The notes under the pieces: generated by a model
Database searches by the model: none
What the model saw: only the letters and a program-made list of their open reading frames with translations
What the model was told of the DNA's origin: nothing
NCBI RefSeq assembly: GCF_900103175.1
Contig: NZ_FNLF01000002.1
Span: 3,858,136-3,922,135 of the forward strand
Source of the DNA: Tsukamurella pulmonis
Lineage (GTDB): Bacteria > Actinomycetota > Actinomycetes > Mycobacteriales > Mycobacteriaceae
Reading direction: 5' to 3'
Length of the DNA stretch: 64,000 bases
In this document: piece by piece, positions 58,356 to 64,000 of the stretch
How positions within the stretch are numbered: the first letter of the stretch is position 1
Layout of the letters: each line of letters starts with the position of its first letter
Translations under genes and position numbers: made by a program

Positions 58356-59570
58356 ATGACCACCACAGCGACGCGCACCGCGACGGCCGCGCCCGGCCTG
58401 CTCCGCCTGATGGCCCTGGCGACGGGCCTGTCCGTCGCGGGCAACTACCTGGCGCACCCGATCCTGGGGCTGCTGCAGGAGCGGCTGGGCATGTCCGAGA
58501 CCGCGGCCGGGATGCTGGTCACCGCGGCGCAGGCGGGCTACGCCGTCGGCCTGCTCCTGCTGGTGCCGATGGCCGACGCCGTGCGCCGACGCCCGCTCGC
58601 GCTGACGCTGCTGCTGATCACGGCGGCGGCGCTGGTGGCGGCGGGTGCGGCGCCGTCGGGCGGGGTGCTGCTGGTCGCGGCGACGATCGCGGCGATCACC
58701 TCGGTCGGCGCGCAGGTGATCGTGCCGTACGCGGCGGAGCTGGCCGGCCCGGAGCACCAGGCCCGCGCCGTCGGCATCGTGATGAGCGGCCTCGTGCTGG
58801 GCACCGTGGTCAGCCGGTTCCTCTCCGGTGTCCTGTCGGATCTCGCCGGCTGGCGCGCCCCGTACCTCGTGCTCGCGGCGCTGCTGGTGGCGATCACCGC
58901 GGCGCTCGCCCGCGCGCTGCCCCGCCACGATCCGGGTCGGCCGGGGCTTACCCCGTCGGGCTACCGGGAACTGCTGGCCTCGATGGCCGGGCTGGTGCGC
59001 GAGTTGCCGGTGCTGCGGCTGCGGTCGGTGCTGATCGGGCTCGCGCTCGGCTCGTTCATGGTGCAGGGGGCCGCGGTCACGTTCCTGCTCGCGGGGCCGC
59101 GGTTCGGCTGGACGCCGACGGCGATCGGCGCAATCGGGCTGCTCGGCGCGGTGGGGGCGCTCTCCGGTCCGACGATCGGGAAGTTCGTCGACCGCGGCCA
59201 CGGCGCGGTGCTCACCGCGGGCGGGCTGGGGCTGCAGTCCGCGGCCTGGCTGCTGATGATCCCCGCGGGCGGCGCGATCGGCCTGCCCGCGCTGATCATC
59301 GGTCTGGCACTGATGGGCATCGGGCAGCAGGCAGCGCTGAATTCGTCTCAGGCGGTGGTCTTCTCGCTGCGACCGCAGGCGCGTGGCCGGATCAACGCGG
59401 TGTTCATGGGCACCTTCTTCCTCGGCGGCACCCTGGGCTCCGCGGCGACCGCCGCGCTCTGGCCGCTCGCCGGCTGGACCGGGGCGTGCCTGCTCGGCGC
59501 GGGCCTCGCGGCCGCGGCGCTCGTGCTCTACCTGCTCTTCCGCGGCGTCGAGCGCGCACCGTCGGCCTAG
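58356..59570 (+). CDS. MFS transporter, probable drug/metabolite exporter
   Basis: A 404-aa protein of about 12 transmembrane helices. YAVGLLLLVPMADAVRRRPLALTL is the MFS motif A region after helix 2 (G-x-x-x-D-x-x-x-R-R), and GTVVSRFLSGVLSDLAGWRAPYLVLAALL lies in the first half's end. Family of DHA1-like exporters; substrate unknown. Controlled by the divergent LysR gene by position. Confidence 0.85.
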   Translation: MTTTATRTATAAPGLLRLMALATGLSVAGNYLAHPILGLLQERLGMSETAAGMLVTAAQAGYAVGLLLLVPMADAVRRRPLALTLLLITAAALVAAGAAPSGGVLLVAATIAAITSVGAQVIVPYAAELAGPEHQARAVGIVMSGLVLGTVVSRFLSGVLSDLAGWRAPYLVLAALLVAITAALARALPRHDPGRPGLTPSGYRELLASMAGLVRELPVLRLRSVLIGLALGSFMVQGAAVTFLLAGPRFGWTPTAIGAIGLLGAVGALSGPTIGKFVDRGHGAVLTAGGLGLQSAAWLLMIPAGGAIGLPALIIGLALMGIGQQAALNSSQAVVFSLRPQARGRINAVFMGTFFLGGTLGSAATAALWPLAGWTGACLLGAGLAAAALVLYLLFRGVERAPSA

Positions 59571-59619
59571 CGCCCCGCACCGTCGACACAGCCCCGCACC
59601 GTCGGCCCCGGAAACGGGA

Positions 59620-59653
59620 CGGCCCCGCCTCCCGGAAGGGAGACGGGGCCGTG
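59620..59653. terminator. Terminator of sucCD
   Basis: A stem of about 15 bp (ACGGCCCCGCCTCCC with its near-complement) and a GGAA loop, 18 bases after the sucD stop on the minus strand; also able to stop the convergent MFS transcript. Confidence 0.75.
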
Positions 59654-59670
59654 GACCGAATGTGCTGCTG

Positions 59671-60573
<903 letters not shown>

Positions 60574-60589
60574 TTTTCTGTTGTCTCCC

Positions 60590-61753
60590 TTACTTGTTCG
60601 CCAGCTCGGCGGCCTTGTCGGCGCCTTCGTCCATGGTCTGCGCGAGCGTCACCAGCGGGTGGTTCGCGGCGGCCAGGATCGCCCGGCCCTCCTCGACCTT
60701 GTTGCCGTCGAGGCGGACGACGAGCGGCTTGGAGGCCGTGTCGCCCAGGGTGTTCAGGGCGCCGACGATGCCGTTGGCCACGGCGTCGCACGCGGTGATG
60801 CCACCGAAGACGTTGACGAACACGCTCTTGACCTGCTCGTCGCCGAGGATGACGTCGAGGCCGGCGGCCATGACCTCGGCCGAGGCGCCGCCGCCGATGT
60901 CGAGGAAGTTGGCGGGCTTGACGCCGCCGTGGTTCTCGCCGGCGTAGGCGACCACGTCGAGGGTCGACATGACCAGGCCCGCACCGTTACCGATGACGCC
61001 GACCTGACCGTCGAGCTTGACGTAGTTGAGGTCGTTCTCCTTGGCCTTGAGCTCGAGCGGATCGGTCGAGCCGGCGTCGGCGAAGGCCTCGTGGTCCTTG
61101 TGGCGGAAGTCGGCGTTCTCGTCGAGCGAGACCTTGCCGTCGAGCGCGAGGATCTGATCGTCCGGGGTGCGGACGAGCGGGTTGACCTCGACCAGGGTGG
61201 CGTCCTCGGCGACGAAGACCTCCCACAGCTTCTGGATGGTCACGGCCGCGGCGTCGAGCACCTCGGCGGGCAGCTTGCCCTTCTCGGCGATCTCACGCGC
61301 GAAGGCCAGGTCGACACCCTTGGTGGCGTCCACGGCGATCTTCGCCAGCGCGTCCGGGTTCTCCTCCGCGGTGACCTCGATCTCCACGCCGCCCTCGACC
61401 GAGCACATGGCCAGGTAGGTGCGGTTCGCGCGATCGAGCAGGAAGGAGATGTAGTACTCCTCGGCGATGTCGCTCGCCTCGGCCACCAGCAGCTTGCCGA
61501 CGACGTGCCCCTTGATGTCCAGGCCCAGGATGTCGTTCGCGTAGCGCTCCGCGTCGTCCGGCGTCGCGGCGTACTTCACGCCACCGGCCTTGCCGCGGCC
61601 GCCCACCTTCACCTGCGCCTTGACCATCACCGGCTTGCCGACTTCTTCGGCGATCGCACGGGCGTCAGCGACGTTGTCCGTCACGCGGCCGGCCGAGGTA
61701 GGCACGCCGTGCTTGACGAACAGTTCCTTCGCTTGGTATTCGAAGAGATCCAT
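60590..61753 (-). CDS. sucC: Succinyl-CoA synthetase beta subunit
   Basis: The ATG at 61753 ([24 protein letters not shown]) gives 387 aa. ATP-grasp features: [67 protein letters not shown] and [22 protein letters not shown]. Catalyses the nucleotide-binding half of the TCA step; operon with sucD. Confidence 0.95.
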   Translation of the reverse strand: MDLFEYQAKELFVKHGVPTSAGRVTDNVADARAIAEEVGKPVMVKAQVKVGGRGKAGGVKYAATPDDAERYANDILGLDIKGHVVGKLLVAEASDIAEEYYISFLLDRANRTYLAMCSVEGGVEIEVTAEENPDALAKIAVDATKGVDLAFAREIAEKGKLPAEVLDAAAVTIQKLWEVFVAEDATLVEVNPLVRTPDDQILALDGKVSLDENADFRHKDHEAFADAGSTDPLELKAKENDLNYVKLDGQVGVIGNGAGLVMSTLDVVAYAGENHGGVKPANFLDIGGGASAEVMAAGLDVILGDEQVKSVFVNVFGGITACDAVANGIVGALNTLGDTASKPLVVRLDGNKVEEGRAILAAANHPLVTLAQTMDEGADKAAELANK

Positions 61754-62027
61754 CAGCTCACCATCTGTCTGGTTACTCGGTCCACCCGCATTCTTCACGG
61801 GTCCGGAGTCGACTCTATGCCTCCTCCGATCGGCTCGGGCGGCGACCCTGGCCGAATGACGTATCTCACTTGACCTGCGATTATCAGCATCCGCAACCTA
61901 CCGACCAGTAAGTTTTGGGATCCGCGCAGGGCATCGCCGCCGCGCCAACGGATTCAGGGGACCGTAAGCACGGGTTAAGCACTGTGGCCGAACCTCATCT
62001 CACTCGAGATGAAGGAGAACACCACCC
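61754..62027. promoter_or_regulatory. Divergent intergenic region sucC / LprG-like gene
   Basis: No gene is supported. It must hold the sucCD promoter and the promoter of the lipoprotein gene; a GAAGGAG ribosome site precedes ATG 62028. I see no convincing repeat or RNA structure. Confidence 0.35.
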
Positions 62028-62816
62028 ATGACGCGCACATCCCGCCCCGCCCTCGTCGCGGCCTCGACGGCGCTCGCGTTCACGCTCGCCCTCACCGGCT
62101 GCTCGGACAAGGGCGGCTCGTCCGCCGCCTCCGACACCACCGCGTCCGCGGTCGCGGCCGACACGGATGCCTCGGCCCTGCTCCGCTCCGCCGCCGAGGC
62201 GTCGAAGAAGGTCACCAGCGCCCACTTCGTCGTGGAGGTGGCCGGCACGGTTCCCAACCTCCCCATCACCAAGGTCGACGGTGACCTCCAGGTCAAGCCC
62301 GTCACCCGGGCGACCGGTACCGCCACCGTCGACATCGGTGGCACGTCCGAGGGGAAGTTCACCTACACCGACGGCCACATGTACGCCGCGCTGATGGGCG
62401 ACAAGTACGTCGACTACGGCGACGGCGCCTCCATCTACGACGTCTCCGCCCTCTTCGACGAGAAGAAGGGCCTCCCGAACATCCTGACCAAGGTCACCGG
62501 CGCGAAGGCCGCCGGCAGCGAGACGATCGACGGCCAGGAGACCACGAAGATCACCGGCACCGCGCCCGCCACCGAGATCGCCGCGATCTCCGGCTCGCGC
62601 GTCGACCCCGACAAGAGCGTTCCCGTCCCGACCACCGTCTGGGTGCAGTCGTCCGGTGAGCAGCAGGTCGTGCGGATCCAGGTCAAGCCGTCCGACGACG
62701 GGACCGTGACCCTCACCTTCTCGAAGTGGGGGCAGAAGGTCACCGTCACCAAGCCGGACGTGACCCCGATCGAGGCCACCGACAAGCCCGAGGCCGGCGA
62801 ATCGCTCCCCCGCTGA
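62028..62816 (+). CDS. LppX/LprAFG-family lipoprotein
   Basis: A 262-aa lipoprotein: signal MTRTSRPALVAASTALAFTLALTGCSDKGG with lipobox LTGC. A LprG-like domain follows (ASALLRSAAEASKKVTSAHFVVEVAGTVPNLPITKVDGDLQ, GKFTYTDGHMYAAL, LPNILTKVTGAKAAGSETIDGQETTKITG). These proteins carry triacylated lipids such as lipoarabinomannan precursors across the periplasm. The mature part has the usual length. No LprG partner transporter (P55) is adjacent. Confidence 0.88.
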   Translation: MTRTSRPALVAASTALAFTLALTGCSDKGGSSAASDTTASAVAADTDASALLRSAAEASKKVTSAHFVVEVAGTVPNLPITKVDGDLQVKPVTRATGTATVDIGGTSEGKFTYTDGHMYAALMGDKYVDYGDGASIYDVSALFDEKKGLPNILTKVTGAKAAGSETIDGQETTKITGTAPATEIAAISGSRVDPDKSVPVPTTVWVQSSGEQQVVRIQVKPSDDGTVTLTFSKWGQKVTVTKPDVTPIEATDKPEAGESLPR

Positions 62817-62859
62817 TCCGGCCACTCCCCCAGCACATCCCCCGAAAGGCAGTCCCATC

Positions 62860-63243
62860 ATGATGACGTTCACCAAGAAGGCGGTCGTCGCCGCCGTCGC
62901 CACCGCGAGCGTGGCCGGAGGCATCCAGATCGCCGCGGCGCCCACCGCCGGCGCCGCCGCGTACAACTTCGGCGCCATCGCCGTCGCCAGTAACGGCGCG
63001 ACGGGCCGCTCGTGGGACTACCCGTCCCGCTCCGCCGCCGAGCGCGCCGCGCTCAACTCCTGCGGCTGGGGCAGCTGCCGCGTGCTCGCCTCGTTCGCGA
63101 ACGGCTGCGGCGCCGTGGCCGAGACCCGTACCAGCTTCCAGGGCGGCACCGGCCGCTCGCTCTACGCCGCGCAGCGCAGCGCCACCTCCCTCGCCGGCGG
63201 CGGGTTCATCAAGGTCTGGGTGTGCACGTCGGGTCACCTGTGA
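62860..63243 (+). CDS. DUF4189 exported protein
   Basis: A 127-aa secreted protein: signal MMTFTKKAVVAAVATASVAGGIQIAAAPTAGA, then YNFGAIAVASNGATGRSWDYPSRSAAERAALNSCGWGSCRVLASFANGCGAVAE ... WVCTSG. Four cysteines form two likely disulfides. DUF4189 proteins are common small secreted proteins of mycobacteria and relatives; function unknown. Confidence 0.85.
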   Translation: MMTFTKKAVVAAVATASVAGGIQIAAAPTAGAAAYNFGAIAVASNGATGRSWDYPSRSAAERAALNSCGWGSCRVLASFANGCGAVAETRTSFQGGTGRSLYAAQRSATSLAGGGFIKVWVCTSGHL

Positions 63244-63291
63244 CGGCGGCGTCCGCAGTCGGCACGGAGCCGACTGCGGACGACGGGGCGG

Positions 63292-64000
63292 TCACGCCCT
63301 CGGCCACACCGCGATCAGTGAGCGATCATCGTCGAAGGTCTCGCGGGAGAAGTCGAGCATGTGGGCGAATTCGGTCGGCGACGGCGCCGCCGGTGTGAGG
63401 ACCGACCGCAGCAGTTCGCCCACGCCGCCCTGTCCGCCGCCGAGCGGATCGCCGATGCCGTCGGACCCCAGGAGCAGCACCTCGCCGGGAAGCACCGTCT
63501 CCGTCACGGATTCGATGATCGCAGGCACGCGCGGCAGGCCGGCGACCGCCGAGGAGGCGATGCCCCCGGCACCGTCGGACTTGCCGCCGAGGACGGGCAG
63601 GAAGTCCCCGTTCCGCAGCACCCAGGCGGTCGAATCACCGACACCGATCGCCTCCACGGCGAGCGACCCGTCCGGGCCGGGGTCGACGATGGCGGCGATC
63701 AGCGTCGTCGCGAAGTTCTGCTCGACCTGCTGAGGATCGATCTCGTCGAGGCCCAGCACCCCGCGTCCGCGCTCGGCCATCTGCCAGCTGATCGCACGCA
63801 CCAGTTCGTCCCACGCCACCGGCGCGCCCACCTCGGGAGCCTCCGCCATCAACCACTGCACAGCCACGGTGACGGCGGTGTTGGCCCCGACGTGCGAGTG
63901 CACGGCGGCCGAGACCCCATCCGCGACGACGCCGATCACGCGACCCGACGGTGCCGTGTGCACCGCGATCTCGTCCTGGCGCGGCGCACCGTCGTAGCGG
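63292..64000 (-). CDS. PP2C-like protein phosphatase (5' end outside window)
   Basis: The frame is open to the window edge, so the start is beyond 64,000. The visible part has YDGAPRQDEIAVHT, the metal motif GVVADGVSAAVHSHVGANTAV, FATTLIAAIVDPG, AIGVGDSTAWVLRNGDF, LLLGSDGIGDPLGGG and the closing DDDRSLIAVWP. The Asp positions of the PPM/PP2C metal centre are present. It probably dephosphorylates Ser/Thr proteins; no kinase neighbour is visible. Confidence 0.8.
   Translation of the reverse strand, partial: RYDGAPRQDEIAVHTAPSGRVIGVVADGVSAAVHSHVGANTAVTVAVQWLMAEAPEVGAPVAWDELVRAISWQMAERGRGVLGLDEIDPQQVEQNFATTLIAAIVDPGPDGSLAVEAIGVGDSTAWVLRNGDFLPVLGGKSDGAGGIASSAVAGLPRVPAIIESVTETVLPGEVLLLGSDGIGDPLGGGQGGVGELLRSVLTPAAPSPTEFAHMLDFSRETFDDDRSLIAVWPRA

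Overview
The window is high-GC DNA from a mycolic-acid actinobacterium (order Mycobacteriales). Supporting signs are three MspA-type porin genes, an mprA-mprB-pepD block, a P-loop-less CobW-like (Mrf-type) protein beside zinc-independent ribosomal genes, an LprG-type lipoprotein, a Rv0954-like DUF5336 protein, and a galU / glp(moeA) / rimJ-like / glpR block. The gene order around sucCD-purN-purH and mprAB-pepD-moaB-mscL resembles that of Mycobacterium. Three MspA paralogues and very high GC would suit a Tsukamurella- or Gordonia-like genus, but the genus cannot be fixed from this sequence alone.

Region 1 (1 to about 18,810) is the right-hand part of an integrative element. It ends in a tyrosine integrase gene whose terminator abuts the 3' end of a tRNA-Ala(CGC) gene. 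Next to the integrase sit an Xre-type repressor and a divergent excisionase-like gene. Further left are a replication module (TOPRIM primase and P4/D5-type helicase as two adjacent genes, plus a candidate iteron origin), small DNA-binding and zinc-ribbon proteins, and a coiled-coil protein. The outer part is cargo: a membrane-anchored HNH nuclease, a DUF6602 nuclease-like gene cut by an IS21 element, a TIR/SEFIR-domain protein with a small upstream partner, a Phd-domain fusion protein, and several broken genes. No phage structural genes are visible. The left end lies outside the window. The exact 10-mer GGGGACCGAC (either strand) occurs ten times here, and I did not notice it in the rest of the window.

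Region 2 (18,811 to 64,000) is conserved core chromosome. It runs: glpR, rimJ-like, glp/moeA, galU; 5-FCL; a CIRCE-controlled FmdB/Ruc-like gene; PrsW; mscL; an MspA porin cluster enclosing an unusual repeat-containing secreted protein; moaB2, pepD, mprB, mprA; a GGDEF cyclase; a Zur-controlled divergent locus (mrf-rpmE2 and rpmB-rpmG-rpsN-rpsR); a histone-H1-like protein; a MoxR/VWA pair; an ArsR/SRPBCC pair; purN-purH; a DUF6350 and a DUF5336 membrane protein; a LysR/MFS pair; sucC-sucD; two exported proteins; and a PP2C-like phosphatase cut by the window end.

The most interesting items are the candidate iteron origin with its split primase-helicase, the ten-copy 10-mer, the TIR/SEFIR and Phd-fusion cargo, the 7-bp duplication that frameshifts a zinc-ribbon gene, the IS21 insertion with a recoverable displaced C-terminus, the single Zur box serving two zinc-response operons, and the porin-flanked secreted repeat protein.
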